Shown here one piece after another: positions 25,955-36,874 of a stretch of DNA of 64,000 bases. Numbering within the stretch: the first letter of the stretch is position 1; the number at the start of each line of letters is the position of its first letter. The notes below the pieces were generated by a model that was given only the letters and a program-made list of their open reading frames with translations, did no database searches and was not told the DNA's origin. The stretch comes from Pseudomonas mendocina (GTDB lineage Bacteria; Pseudomonadota; Gammaproteobacteria; Pseudomonadales; Pseudomonadaceae): the NCBI GenBank assembly GCA_037482215.1, contig CP148074.1, forward strand, positions 3,968,001 through 4,032,000. Direction: 5' to 3'. The translations under genes were made by a program, and so were the position numbers.

Positions 25955-28900
25955 ATGACGTCGCTTCGTTTCCTTCTGCCTTGCCTCCTTCTAAGTCTTG
26001 CCCTGAACGCGTTTACCGCTCAGGCCGCTGAAATTCCCAAAGCTGAAAACATTCAGAGCAGTCTTGACCAGTTGGCCGAGCGCAAACTGCCCGAAGCCGA
26101 GCAGGCGGCGGCTAAGCAAGCGCTGGAAAAAACCCTGGCACTGTTGACTGAACGTGACGACATCCTCAAACGTCTATCAGCCCTTGAGGAACAACTGAGT
26201 AAAGCGCCTAGCCAAATCCGTGAAGCTCAACGGGAGCTGGAGCAGCTGCAAAGTACCAAGCCTGTGAACGTGCGCCAGCAGTTTGCAGACAGCTCGCTGG
26301 CCTCTCTGGAGCTGCGCCTGGCCGAGCGCAATGCACAGCTCGGGGACTGGCAACAGCTACTGATCGAAGCCAACAGCCAGCTGATTTCCAGCAAGACCCG
26401 GCCTGAGCGCACCCAAACAGAACTGAGCAACGATCAGGCTCGCTCACAAGCCATCATGGTCAGTCTGAAAACCGAGCGCGATGCGGGCAAACCACTGACC
26501 CGTGAACGCCGTGACCAGCTTCTGGCGGAATTGGCCATGCTGGAAGCCAAAACCCGTGTGAGCCGTCAGGAACTGGCTGGAAACACCCAGCTACAAGACC
26601 TCAGCAATAGCCGTCGTGCCTTGCTGGAAGAGCGTATTGCCCGCGTCCTTGTGGAGTTGCAGGACCTGCAAAGCCTGATCAACGACAAGCGCCATGATAT
26701 CTCTGAACAGACCCTGGCCGAGCAATCGGACGAGGTGAAAAAGGCCGGCAAGGACAACCTGCTGGCCCAGGAAAGCAGCCGTAACCTAAAACTCTCTGAC
26801 CAGTTGCTGCAAGTCACCGAGCGCCTCAACCGCCTCACCCATAAAAACCTAGAAACCAAGCAGCAGCTGGATAACCTGAGCCAAAGTGATCAAGCCCTAG
26901 AAGAGCAGATCAATGTGCTGCAGGGCAGCCTGTTGTTGTCCCGCATTCTCTACACCCAGCAGCTGTCGTTGCCGCAATTGCGGCTGGACGGCAACCTGAC
27001 CGAGCAAATTGCCGACCTACGTCTGAATCAATTTGAACTGGGGCAACACCGCGAGGAAATCTCCAACCCGGAACAATATGTCGACAAGTTGCTAGCCAAG
27101 TCAGGCGATGAGGCAGTGAGCCAGAACAACGAGCTGCGCGACAAGCTGATTGTCATCATCAACAGTCGTCTGGAGCTGATTGATCAGCTCAACCGTGAAC
27201 TTAACGCCCTGCTCAATGAGTCCATTACCCTGCAACTTAACCAGAAACAGTTGCAGAACACGGCCGACACCCTGCGCAAAACGCTGGATGAGCAGATGTT
27301 CTGGATCCCCAGCAATAAGCCACTGGATCTGGAATGGCTGAAGAGCGCACCACATCGCCTTGAACAGCAGTTCATGGAAATGCCCTGGGGCGCCAATATC
27401 CAGCAATTAATCAGCGGGCTGACCAGCCGCCCGCTGATCTTCCTGCCACTGCTGTTGTTAATTGGTCTGCTGCTGTGGAAACGCACCTACCTGCAACGCA
27501 AGCTGGATGAACTGCATCAAGACATTGGCCATTACAAGAACGACAGCCAGTTGCATACGCCGCTAGCCATTACCCTGAACCTTCTGCTGGCCCTGCCAGG
27601 CACACTGTTCCTCGCGCTGTGCGGCTATGCCTTGGAGCTGGACGCTCAGGGCCAGAACGCAAATCTGAGCTTGGCGTTCTATCAAATGGCCGAGGCTTGG
27701 CTGTTGTTTTACACCCTGTACCGCATTCTCTGCCCCAGCGGAGTGGCTGAGCTGCACTTCCGCTGGGCCAGACCAAACGTCGCTTACCTGCAACGCTATG
27801 TGAAGTTGCTGGGCTTAGTGGTGTTGGCAATGGTGGCGGTAGTCAGCATTGCCGAACATCAACCAGCCATGCTGGCAGATGATGTCATTGGTATCGCGAT
27901 CATGCTGATCGGTCTTGCGCTGATGACCTGGCTGATGGGCCGTTTGTTGCTAGCAGGCCCGCTGCGCGAACACGGTACTCGCATCACTCTGCTGGTGGGT
28001 TTCGCCTTCACTGCCACGCCTGTCATCCTGATTTTTGCTATCGGCTTCGGCTATTACTACACCTCGCTGAAGTTAACCGATCGCCTGATCGACACCCTGT
28101 ATCTGCTGATCATTTGGCTGATCCTCGACAGCGGCTTTGCCCGTGGTTTGGCGGTTGCAGCCCGTCGCCTGGCCTACCAGCGTGTGCTGGCTAAGCGTCA
28201 GGCGCAAATCAAGGAAGCCGAAGACGGCACCGAGATTCCAGCTGAAGAACCCAAACTCGATATCGAACAGATCAACCAACAGTCCCAACGCATGATTCGT
28301 CTGGCACTGCTGGGCTGCTTTATTGGGGCGCTGTACCTGATCTGGGCCGACCTGCTCAGCGTGCTGACCTACTTGGATGGTTTCGTGCTCTACGAATACA
28401 CCAGTGGCGCCGGCGCCGAAGTCTCCATGGTGCCAATGAGCGTACTGGATGTGCTCGGCGCGCTGCTGGTTTCCGCCATCACCATCATCATGGCGCGCAA
28501 CCTGCCGGGCTTGCTTGAGGTTTTGGTGTTGTCGCGCATGTCGTTGGCACAAGGCAGCGCCTATGCCACCACCACACTGCTGTCCTACGCCATCGCCGGT
28601 CTGGGCATCGCCAGCACCCTGTCGATCCTTGGGGTGAGCTGGGACAAACTGCAATGGCTGGTCGCCGCCCTCTCCGTCGGTATCGGTTTCGGTATGCAGG
28701 CGATCTTCGCCAACTTTATCTCCGGCCTGATCCTGCTGTTCGAGCGCCCGATCCGCATTGGTGACACCGTCACCATTGGCACGGTAACTGGCACCGTTAA
28801 CCGCATCCACATTCGCGCGACGCACATCACCGACAGTGACCGTAAAGCCGTGGTGGTGCCTAACCAGATCCTGCTGACCAGCCAGCTGATTAACTGGACC

Positions 28901-29269
28901 CTGACTGACACAGTCACCCGTGTGGTGCTGACTTTCAGCGTCAGCCGTGGTGCCGATCTGGATCAGGTTAAGGAACTGCTCCTGCAAGCCGCTCAGGAAA
29001 ACTCCCGCGTACTGCGCGAACCTGCACCGTCAGCGCAACTGACGCTGTATGGCTCAAGCCAAAACTTTGAGCTGAAAATTTACGTGCGCGAGCTGGGTGA
29101 CCGCAGCCTCGCCACAGACGAGCTGAACCGCCGGATAGACCAGCTGTTCTCTGAAAATGGCATTAACCTCTCCAGCCCGTCGAAAGTGGAAGTGACCTTG
29201 GCCAACAACCAAGGCCAAACCCACAAGCTGGAGGAATTCATTGAGCAACAGGCCGAAAACCGGACCTGA
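25955..29269 (+). CDS. Large mechanosensitive channel, MscK/KefA type
   Basis: 1104 residues. A signal peptide (MTSLRFLLPCLLLSLALNAFTAQA) is followed by a long periplasmic coiled-coil region (to about 480), then about ten membrane helices and the conserved MscS pore and beta domain near the end (SVGIGFGMQAIFANFISGLILLFERPIRIGDTVTIG). It opens under membrane tension to release solutes in hypo-osmotic shock. An in-frame GTG 12 bases upstream is also possible; the ATG at 25955 is chosen since it puts the signal peptide at the very front. Confidence 0.92.
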   Translation: MTSLRFLLPCLLLSLALNAFTAQAAEIPKAENIQSSLDQLAERKLPEAEQAAAKQALEKTLALLTERDDILKRLSALEEQLSKAPSQIREAQRELEQLQSTKPVNVRQQFADSSLASLELRLAERNAQLGDWQQLLIEANSQLISSKTRPERTQTELSNDQARSQAIMVSLKTERDAGKPLTRERRDQLLAELAMLEAKTRVSRQELAGNTQLQDLSNSRRALLEERIARVLVELQDLQSLINDKRHDISEQTLAEQSDEVKKAGKDNLLAQESSRNLKLSDQLLQVTERLNRLTHKNLETKQQLDNLSQSDQALEEQINVLQGSLLLSRILYTQQLSLPQLRLDGNLTEQIADLRLNQFELGQHREEISNPEQYVDKLLAKSGDEAVSQNNELRDKLIVIINSRLELIDQLNRELNALLNESITLQLNQKQLQNTADTLRKTLDEQMFWIPSNKPLDLEWLKSAPHRLEQQFMEMPWGANIQQLISGLTSRPLIFLPLLLLIGLLLWKRTYLQRKLDELHQDIGHYKNDSQLHTPLAITLNLLLALPGTLFLALCGYALELDAQGQNANLSLAFYQMAEAWLLFYTLYRILCPSGVAELHFRWARPNVAYLQRYVKLLGLVVLAMVAVVSIAEHQPAMLADDVIGIAIMLIGLALMTWLMGRLLLAGPLREHGTRITLLVGFAFTATPVILIFAIGFGYYYTSLKLTDRLIDTLYLLIIWLILDSGFARGLAVAARRLAYQRVLAKRQAQIKEAEDGTEIPAEEPKLDIEQINQQSQRMIRLALLGCFIGALYLIWADLLSVLTYLDGFVLYEYTSGAGAEVSMVPMSVLDVLGALLVSAITIIMARNLPGLLEVLVLSRMSLAQGSAYATTTLLSYAIAGLGIASTLSILGVSWDKLQWLVAALSVGIGFGMQAIFANFISGLILLFERPIRIGDTVTIGTVTGTVNRIHIRATHITDSDRKAVVVPNQILLTSQLINWTLTDTVTRVVLTFSVSRGADLDQVKELLLQAAQENSRVLREPAPSAQLTLYGSSQNFELKIYVRELGDRSLATDELNRRIDQLFSENGINLSSPSKVEVTLANNQGQTHKLEEFIEQQAENRT

Positions 29270-29277
29270 TTGGCCAC

Positions 29278-29300
29278 CGCCCGGCCATGCACCGGGCGGG
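29278..29300 (+). terminator. Terminator-like hairpin after the mechanosensitive channel gene
   Basis: Eight-bp stem CCGCCCGG / CCGGGCGG with a seven-base loop followed by GTTTAA. Confidence 0.6.
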
Positions 29301-29309
29301 TTTAACTGA

Positions 29310-30791
<1,482 letters not shown>

Positions 30792-30796
30792 CCGAT

Positions 30797-30824
30797 GGTG
30801 GGTAAGCCTTCGGCCTTACCCACC
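30797..30824. terminator. Hairpin after selO
   Basis: Ten-bp stem GGTGGGTAAG / CTTACCCACC just past the selO stop. No T tract; it could be a terminator or part of the repeat region that follows. Confidence 0.5.
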
Positions 30825-30913
30825 CTACAAAACTACAACTCCTGAGTATTCGCGGTTGTGTGGACGCCACCCGAATCCCCGTCAGTAGGCCAAACGCAGG
30901 TGCTGCGCAGGGG

Positions 30914-31347
30914 GCGAGCCGCATGGATGCGGCGAGAGCCATAAAGGGCCATGGACGGCCCTTGTATGGCGACCCCGGAGCAGTGCCGGAGTGCGGGAAG
31001 TTTCGCGCAGCGAAACCCGGATGTCGGGGTGCATTTCTTTTGCTTACTTTTCTTTGTGCAAGCAAAGAAAAGTAAGGCGTCCGTAAGGGACGCAACCCGG
31101 AAATGCAGGCAACTCGGTGCTGATAGTTATGTCCGTTCGCTCGGCTGGCCTGGCGTGTCAGGACTTGAGAATGGGTTTCGCCCTTTCCGGGCGAGCCACT
31201 TTGTCTTGACAAAGTTGGCCAAACCGCTTGTCCCGTCATACGGCCCTACGCTCCGCTGCGGGTTCGTGCCCAGAATCACCACTCCAGAGGCGCGTCACGA
31301 AGGGCCGTCCATGGCCCATCGCGACTCTCGCGGCATCCATGCCGCTC
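30914..31347. repeat. Non-coding repeat element with long terminal inverted repeats
   Basis: In the 674-base gene-free stretch between selO and the racemase gene, bases 30914-30964 and 31299-31347 are imperfect inverted copies of each other (about 50 bases, including the perfect core GGGCCATGGACGGCCCTT). Inside are strong hairpins: 31043-31076 (14-bp stem CTTACTTTTCTTTG), 31077-31093 (six bp) and 31198-31215 (eight bp). No transposase is encoded. The inner A/T-rich hairpin resembles an intergenic repeat I have seen in many pseudomonads; treating the whole as a miniature mobile element is inference. Open frames crossing it have no ribosome-binding site or known product. Confidence 0.72.
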
Positions 31348-31465
31348 AACCTCTTCCACGGTAATTCTGGTCACCCTCCTGAAGGGACAATTGCGTCGCC
31401 CCTGATACATTCACCTGACTCAAAATCTGAAAAACTCCTACTGCCACCCGAGTTACGTCCAGATT

Positions 31466-32161
31466 TCACTCCCGCAACACCCACTCCACGCCCACCCCCA
31501 CATGTAGCTCGGTGCTGTCCACCAGCGGTAACGCTGCATGGCTTCCTTCCAGCAGCATACCGATCTCGGTACAACCCAGAATTGCGGCCTGAGCGCCCTG
31601 TGCTTTCAGCTCATCCACAGCGGCCAGATAGAAATCACGGGAGGCCGGTAGGCACTGTCCTTGGCATAGCTCGGCAAAAATCACCCGGTCGATTTCGCCC
31701 ATTTGCGCCACCGACGGCGTGATCACTTCGATCCCAAAGCGTTCCTGCAAACGCAGCCGGTAGAAGTCTTCCTGCATGGTGAAGCGCGTCCCGAGCAGTG
31801 CGGCACGACTGACACCTTGAGCCTGCAACGCCTGCCCCACGGCATCGCCAATGTGCAGCAACGGGATATCCACAGCGGACTCTATTGCCGCCGCAACCTT
31901 GTGCATGGTGTTGGTAGCCAACAGTAATGCAGTCGCGCCAGCCCGTTGCAGGCCCAATGCCGCATTGGCCAAAAGCTCACCGGCAGCCTGCCAGTCCCCA
32001 CTGCGTTGCAGAGCCGCCACTTCGGCGAAATCCACCGAATGAATCAGCAAAGGCGCTGAATGCAGCCCACCTCGCGTATCACGAATCGCCTGATTCAACA
32101 GTCCATAGTAAGTGGCCGTGGACTCCCAGCTCATACCGCCCAATATGCCCAGTGTGTGCAT
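31466..32161 (-). CDS. Aspartate/glutamate racemase family protein (YgeA-like)
   Basis: 231 residues, starting MHTLGILGGMSWESTATYY, a typical Asp/Glu racemase start. Two-domain cofactor-independent racemases use a pair of cysteines; here the second is present (ILGCTEIGML), while the first position reads LLATNTMHK with Thr. That Thr/Cys pair is what I recall for the Escherichia coli YgeA broad-specificity racemase, so the enzyme may still be active, perhaps with strand bias for one enantiomer. It presumably supplies D-amino acids. Confidence 0.85.
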   Translation of the reverse strand: MHTLGILGGMSWESTATYYGLLNQAIRDTRGGLHSAPLLIHSVDFAEVAALQRSGDWQAAGELLANAALGLQRAGATALLLATNTMHKVAAAIESAVDIPLLHIGDAVGQALQAQGVSRAALLGTRFTMQEDFYRLRLQERFGIEVITPSVAQMGEIDRVIFAELCQGQCLPASRDFYLAAVDELKAQGAQAAILGCTEIGMLLEGSHAALPLVDSTELHVGVGVEWVLRE

Positions 32162-32406
32162 TGTCTCTCCCTGCTAACTAACGCCCCAAGCCATCACGGC
32201 GCGGGCTATGCAGATAAAGCCTATTGGGCTGGGCAGAATAGACATAGCCACAGCTGGCGACTGAAACAGGCGAACAGCTTATCTGTTAAACCGAAAAGCT
32301 ATATAAACCTTCCCAAACATTCTTAGACCATATAAACAAAGGCGTTTATCCTCGCCGCCTGTTTTTCGCCCTGTTCTACCACCCTCTGTCAGGCGCGCCT
32401 GTTGTT

Positions 32407-33387
32407 ATGAAAATCCGCAATCTCGACCTCAGCCAAAGCCCGCTCAATGAAGAGCATGAGGCGCTGGGGTTACCTCCTGTTGAAGACTTCGTCACCCATC
32501 CTGACAACCATCCTGTACTGCGAGCGGCTGTGTGGCTTGCTGCGCTGATCATGATCGGCCTGCTGTCGTTTCTGGCTTGGCGTTTATTTTTTGGTGAAAA
32601 CGGCGGCCATAGCGGCCTTGAAATCATCGAAGACACTCTGCACAGCTCGGCGTTTTGGAGTGCGGTTGCCGTTGGCTTCCTCGCCCAAGTGGTTGATGGC
32701 GCACTGGGCATGGCCTACGGCATCACGGCGACCAGTTTTCTGCTGACTGCCGGTGCATCACCAGCAGCGGCCAGTGCCAGCGTGCACATTGCTGAAGTGT
32801 TCACCACCGGCCTTTCAGGTATCTCCCACGCCAAGCTGGGCAATGTGAATAAGTCACTGTTCCTGCGCCTGCTGCTGCCGGGCATGATCGGTGCAATTTT
32901 GGGTGCGGTGCTGATCACCACGTTCGACGGCGAGGTGATGAAGCCCTTTATCTCCGCCTACCTGCTGATCATGGGCTTGTACATCCTGCGCAAGGCCTAT
33001 CGTCATGCGCAGCAACAGCGTAAAGAGCCCAAGCACGTAGCCAAGCTGGCCATGTTCGGTGGTTTTGTCGATGCTGCCGGTGGCGGTGGCTGGGGCCCGG
33101 TTGTAACCAGCAGCCTGCTGGGTTCGGGTAGTGATCCGCGCACCACGATTGGCTCTGTTAACTTCGCTGAGTTCTTCCTGACCATCACCAGTGCGGCGTC
33201 CTTCATCATGCTCGCGGGCGAGCCTGCAACCTGGCAAATGGTGGCGGGCTTGGTGCTCGGCGGTATGTTCGCTGCGCCGTTCGCCGCACTGTTGTGCAAA
33301 CACTTGCCAGCCCGTGTGCTGATGACAATTGTGGGCTGCCTGATCACCGCGATCAGTGCCTTCAACATCTTCCAGGCGCTGAATTAA
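32407..33387 (+). CDS. TauE/SafE-family membrane exporter
   Basis: 326 residues with an N-terminal cytosolic segment (about 40 residues), one helix, and then the TauE/SafE core: VDGALGMAYGITATSFLLTAG and, in the second half, FVDAAGGGGWGPVVTSSLLG, the repeated glycine-rich motifs of this family. These proteins export sulfite or sulfonate-derived anions. The metY sulfhydrylase gene 135 bases downstream fits a link to sulfur metabolism, though a terminator lies between. Confidence 0.88.
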   Translation: MKIRNLDLSQSPLNEEHEALGLPPVEDFVTHPDNHPVLRAAVWLAALIMIGLLSFLAWRLFFGENGGHSGLEIIEDTLHSSAFWSAVAVGFLAQVVDGALGMAYGITATSFLLTAGASPAAASASVHIAEVFTTGLSGISHAKLGNVNKSLFLRLLLPGMIGAILGAVLITTFDGEVMKPFISAYLLIMGLYILRKAYRHAQQQRKEPKHVAKLAMFGGFVDAAGGGGWGPVVTSSLLGSGSDPRTTIGSVNFAEFFLTITSAASFIMLAGEPATWQMVAGLVLGGMFAAPFAALLCKHLPARVLMTIVGCLITAISAFNIFQALN

Positions 33388-33428
33388 GCCGGGCGATCGC
33401 TATAAGCCTCAGTCAAAACGTTCTAGTA

Positions 33429-33469
33429 AAAGAGCCGGTTCATTGCTTTTGCGCATTGACCGGCTCTTT
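33429..33469 (+). terminator. Terminator after the TauE/SafE gene
   Basis: Eleven-bp stem AAAGAGCCGGT / ACCGGCTCTTT with a 19-base loop, 42 bases past the stop; the 3-prime arm ends in TTT. Confidence 0.75.
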
Positions 33470-33522
33470 GCCATTAGCGATGCTGCGATTTTTCTTAACT
33501 GCCACAGTAAAGGAACACGCGC

Positions 33523-34797
33523 ATGAAACTGGAAACCCTGGCCATCCACGCCGGTTACAGCCCAGATCCAACAACAAAAGCGGTTGCAGTCCCGATTTAC
33601 CAGACCAGTTCATTCGCCTTTGACGACACCCAGCACGGCGCCGACCTGTTCGACCTGAAGGTCGCAGGCAATATCTACAGCCGCATCATGAACCCCACCA
33701 ACGCCGTGCTTGAAGAGCGCGTCGCTGCCCTTGAAGGCGGTGTTGCAGCGCTGGCTGTAGCCTCTGGCATGGCCGCCATCACCTACGCAATTCAGACCGT
33801 AGCTGAAGCCGGCGACAACATTGTCTCCGTGGCCAAACTTTACGGCGGCACCTACAACCTGCTGGCCCATACCCTGCCACGCATCGGCATCGAAACCCGC
33901 TTTGCCTCCCACGACGATATCGCCGGGCTGGAAGCACTGATCGACGACAAAACCAAAGCCGTTTACTGCGAATCCATCGGCAACCCGGCGGGCAACATCG
34001 TTGACCTGCAAGCCCTGGCCGACGCCGCTCACCGTCATGGCGTACCGCTGATTGTGGATAACACCGTGGCCACGCCAATTCTGTGCCGCCCGTTCGAACA
34101 CGGCGCGGACATCGTCGTGCACTCGCTGACCAAGTACATTGGCGGCCACGGCACCAGTATCGGCGGCATTGTGGTCGACTCCGGCAAGTTCCCGTGGGCC
34201 GAGAACAAAGAACGCTTCCCGCTGCTGAACACACCGGACCCGTCCTACCACGGTGTGACCTACACCGAAGCCTTCGGCCCGGCAGCCTTTATCGGCCGTT
34301 GCCGCGTGGTGCCACTGCGTAACACCGGCGCGGCACTGTCGCCGTTCAACGCCTTCCTGATCCTGCAAGGCTTGGAAACCCTGGCCCTGCGCATGGAGCG
34401 TCACACCGAGAACGCCCTGAAAGTCGCCCACTACCTGCAAAACCACCCGCAAGTCGCGTGGGTGAAATACGCTGGTCTGCCGGATCATCCAGAGCATGAA
34501 CTGGCTCAACGCTACACCGGCGGTAAACCAGCGGCGATTCTGTCGTTCGGCATTAAAGGCGGCCAGGAAGCTGGCGCACGCTTTATTGATGCACTGAAGC
34601 TGGTAGTACGCCTGGTCAACATCGGCGACGCGAAGTCCCTGGCCTGCCACCCAGCCTCGACCACGCACCGCCAGCTCAATGATGAAGAGCTGGAAAAAGC
34701 CGGCGTTCCCCGCGACATGGTGCGCCTGTCGATCGGTATCGAGCACAGCGACGACATCATCGCTGACCTGGAGCAGGCGCTGGAAGCGTCTAAGTAA
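33523..34797 (+). CDS. metY: O-acetylhomoserine / O-acetylserine sulfhydrylase
   Basis: 424-residue PLP enzyme of the Cys/Met metabolism family that makes homocysteine from O-acylhomoserine and sulfide. Start [21 protein letters not shown] and the PLP lysine in [16 protein letters not shown] are diagnostic, with [21 protein letters not shown] and the C-terminal [21 protein letters not shown]. It is longer than MetB/MetC proteins, as MetY is. The upstream AAAGGA fits a ribosome-binding site. Confidence 0.95.
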   Translation: MKLETLAIHAGYSPDPTTKAVAVPIYQTSSFAFDDTQHGADLFDLKVAGNIYSRIMNPTNAVLEERVAALEGGVAALAVASGMAAITYAIQTVAEAGDNIVSVAKLYGGTYNLLAHTLPRIGIETRFASHDDIAGLEALIDDKTKAVYCESIGNPAGNIVDLQALADAAHRHGVPLIVDNTVATPILCRPFEHGADIVVHSLTKYIGGHGTSIGGIVVDSGKFPWAENKERFPLLNTPDPSYHGVTYTEAFGPAAFIGRCRVVPLRNTGAALSPFNAFLILQGLETLALRMERHTENALKVAHYLQNHPQVAWVKYAGLPDHPEHELAQRYTGGKPAAILSFGIKGGQEAGARFIDALKLVVRLVNIGDAKSLACHPASTTHRQLNDEELEKAGVPRDMVRLSIGIEHSDDIIADLEQALEASK

Positions 34798-34869
34798 AGC
34801 CTGCATTAGTGCCTTGTGAAGTTGGTTTAATCCACAGGGCACAGCTTGCGCACTTGATATCCGAGTAAA

Positions 34870-34905
34870 AGACTCCAGATTAAGGCTAATCCTGCTCTGG
34901 AGTCT
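34870..34905 (+). promoter_or_regulatory. Hairpin masking the trxC ribosome-binding site
   Basis: Perfect 10-bp inverted repeat AGACTCCAGA (34870-34879) / TCTGGAGTCT (34896-34905) with a 16-base loop. The right arm contains the GGAG Shine-Dalgarno of trxC, six bases before its ATG at 34909. If the transcript starts upstream of 34870, ribosome access would depend on this stem opening. No measured evidence. Confidence 0.5.
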
Positions 34906-34908
34906 CTC

Positions 34909-35343
34909 ATGTCCAATCCGCTGCTTATACCTTGCCCCAGCTGTAATGGCCTCAATCGCATCCCGTCTGACCGTCTTGCCGATGGCCCACGCTGCGGCCG
35001 CTGTAAGAGCGAAGTGCTGCCTGCATCGCCATTCGAATTAAGCCAAGCCAACTTCGCCAGCCAGCTCAAGGGCGACCTTCCCTTGTTGGTGGATGTCTGG
35101 GCGGACTGGTGCGGGCCTTGCCGCAGCTTTGCCCCAACCTTTCAGCAAGCTGCTCAGCAACTGCAAGGTCGCTGCCGCCTAGGCAAACTCGACAGCGAGA
35201 ATAACCAGCCACTCTCCGCTCAATTGGGTATTCGCTCTATCCCCAGCTTGATCCTGTTTAAGGGTGGTGTCGAAGTCGCCCGTCAGAGCGGTGCCATGCC
35301 GCTGCCGCAACTGCTCGGATGGCTGCGACAACAGAGAATTTGA
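34909..35343 (+). CDS. trxC: Thioredoxin 2 (TrxC), zinc-ribbon thioredoxin
   Basis: 144 residues. The first 35 residues carry two CxxC pairs (CPSC, CGRC) that bind zinc, as in TrxC. The thioredoxin fold follows with the active site WADWCGPCRSF and the cis-Pro region IRSIPSLILF. A cytosolic disulfide reductase, often induced by oxidative stress. Its Shine-Dalgarno lies in a hairpin. Confidence 0.94.
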   Translation: MSNPLLIPCPSCNGLNRIPSDRLADGPRCGRCKSEVLPASPFELSQANFASQLKGDLPLLVDVWADWCGPCRSFAPTFQQAAQQLQGRCRLGKLDSENNQPLSAQLGIRSIPSLILFKGGVEVARQSGAMPLPQLLGWLRQQRI

Positions 35344-35437
35344 GCGATTCGGTCAACCCGACGGGGCGCCTTGGTCATTACGTGCCGTCCGGTCTGCCAT
35401 TACGCTGGCAGGACAACAACAAGACCGGAGTCGCCCT

Positions 35438-35881
35438 ATGTCTATGCCCATCGAACTGGTGCGCCAGCTGACTGAAGAGCAGATCGCCTTTATCAAACGC
35501 ACTGACTTAAAAGCTGAAGTGCTAGAGCCTGGCTTTGTGCGGCTGCGCATGCCCCTGGCGGGCAACCAGAACCACATAGGCAGCATGTATGCAGGTGCCT
35601 TGTTCACCCTCGCCGAACTACCCGGCGGTGCGCTGTTCCTGACCAGTTTCGATGTGCAGCACTTCTACCCCATCGTTAAAGAGATGAACCTGCGCTTTCG
35701 ACGCCCCGCGACCGGCGACATTTGGGTTGAGGCACGCCTCAGTGACGACGAGATAGAGCGCTTGCAAAGCCAAGCCAGCAGCGACGGAAAAGCCGAGTTC
35801 ACCCTTGAGTTGCAACTGACCAATGCTGCGGGCGAGGTGGTGGCAGAGAGTGTTGGGCTCTACCAGCTGCGGAAGCACTGA
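35438..35881 (+). CDS. Hotdog-fold thioesterase-like protein (PaaI/DUF4442 type)
   Basis: 147 residues. NQNHIGSMYAGALFTLAELPGGALF is the central helix region of PaaI/YiiD-type hotdog proteins, followed by VKEMNLRFRRPATGDIWVEA. It probably hydrolyses or binds an acyl-CoA; substrate unknown. The ATG at 35438 (MSMPIELVRQLT) has GGAG nine bases upstream; an earlier in-frame Met would overlap trxC by 80 bases. Confidence 0.8.
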   Translation: MSMPIELVRQLTEEQIAFIKRTDLKAEVLEPGFVRLRMPLAGNQNHIGSMYAGALFTLAELPGGALFLTSFDVQHFYPIVKEMNLRFRRPATGDIWVEARLSDDEIERLQSQASSDGKAEFTLELQLTNAAGEVVAESVGLYQLRKH

Positions 35882-35900
35882 GAGCCCACCCAACAAGCGA

Positions 35901-36671
35901 TTAATCCGCCTCGTTCAGCAAATCATGTAATTCAACAAACTGCTGCGTCAGTTTGTGGCTGCGGTCGAGGTAGATCAGCGGTGTGCAAGCCTGATGGGAT
36001 TCGCGCATTTTCACCGAGCTCATCAGGTGTACCGGCAACACCGGCAATTCCTCTTCGATCAATTCATCAATGATCTGCTGCGGCAGGCTGGCACGGGGTT
36101 GGAACTGGTTAACAACAATCCCCTCCACCTCCAGCCCCTCATTGTGGTCTTCCTTGAGTTCCTCAATTTCTGCCAACAGGCCATAGAGCGCCTGACGAGA
36201 AAAACTGTCGCAATCAAAAGGGATCAGGACGCGATCCGCAGCGATTAGGGCAGAAACCGTATAGAAGTTAAGGGCTGGTGGCGTATCCAGATAAATACGC
36301 TCGTAATCCTCACTCAAGCTATCTAACAGCTTCGCCAGCTTGTTGATCTTGTGCTTTTGCTCAAGTTTGGGTTGAAGCTCTGCCAACTCCGCTGTGGCGG
36401 TGACCACATGCAAGTTATCGAACGGGGTTTCGTAAATATCCACTTTGTTCTTACGGAACGAGGTCGAAGCCAACGTTTGCTTGAAGAACTCGGCAATGCC
36501 CATGGGGATGTCGTCCCCAGTTAAACCCGTTAAGTACTGGGTGGAGTTGGCTTGAGCATCCAGGTCGATCAAAAGCGTCCGATACCCCTGTGAAGCGCTG
36601 ACCGCCGCCAGGTTGCAGGCAATACTGGACTTACCCACACCGCCTTTCTGATTAAAGATAACGCGTCGCAT
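35901..36671 (-). CDS. ParA-family ATPase
   Basis: 256 residues with the deviant Walker A motif KGGVGKSS near the front, DLDAQANST (Walker A-prime) and LDTPPALNF (Walker B). No ParB or parS-like gene accompanies it, so this is one of the solitary ParA/MinD-like ATPases that position protein cargo and not the chromosomal partition protein. The start [15 protein letters not shown] and upstream AGGAGG fit. It diverges from the aryl polyene cluster; as I recall, a matching gene occupies the same place in P. aeruginosa. Confidence 0.9.
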   Translation of the reverse strand: MRRVIFNQKGGVGKSSIACNLAAVSASQGYRTLLIDLDAQANSTQYLTGLTGDDIPMGIAEFFKQTLASTSFRKNKVDIYETPFDNLHVVTATAELAELQPKLEQKHKINKLAKLLDSLSEDYERIYLDTPPALNFYTVSALIAADRVLIPFDCDSFSRQALYGLLAEIEELKEDHNEGLEVEGIVVNQFQPRASLPQQIIDELIEEELPVLPVHLMSSVKMRESHQACTPLIYLDRSHKLTQQFVELHDLLNEAD

Positions 36672-36777
36672 CGTGACCTCCTAAACCCCGGACTGAAGTG
36701 ATTCTATGCACAATTACAGAAAAGGATGAAGGATTTACGGAATCGTCTGATTGACAATCTTTTTCATAGAATTTGCG

Positions 36778-36795
36778 CAGTCCCGAGCGGGACTG
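36778..36795. promoter_or_regulatory. Hairpin in the leader of the aryl polyene cluster
   Basis: Seven-bp stem CAGTCCC / GGGACTG with a GAGC loop, 80 bases upstream of the first cluster gene in the 203-base region between parA and the cluster. It may be an operator or attenuator; no T tract. A TTGACA stands at 36751, but no good -10 box follows at 16-18 bases, so I do not call a promoter. Confidence 0.35.
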
Positions 36796-36874
36796 GATAA
36801 TGCGACCATAATGCCAACGAAAAAGCCGTCCTAAGCGGGTTTGACTGGGCGTAGGAATATTTGGACTTACCCGC

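Noticed and set aside
31228..31722. Open frame crossing the right end of the repeat element and the racemase gene
   Set aside because: No ribosome-binding site, Pro/Arg-rich frame-shadow composition, and it runs antisense into the racemase gene.
31920..31950. Loss of the first catalytic Cys in the racemase taken as a sign of inactivity
   Set aside because: The Thr at this position with a retained second Cys is, as I recall, the normal state in YgeA-type racemases.
36751..36772. TTGACA followed by TAGAAT upstream of the polyene cluster
   Set aside because: Spacing is only 10 bases, far too short for a sigma-70 promoter; no better -10 at 16-18 bases.
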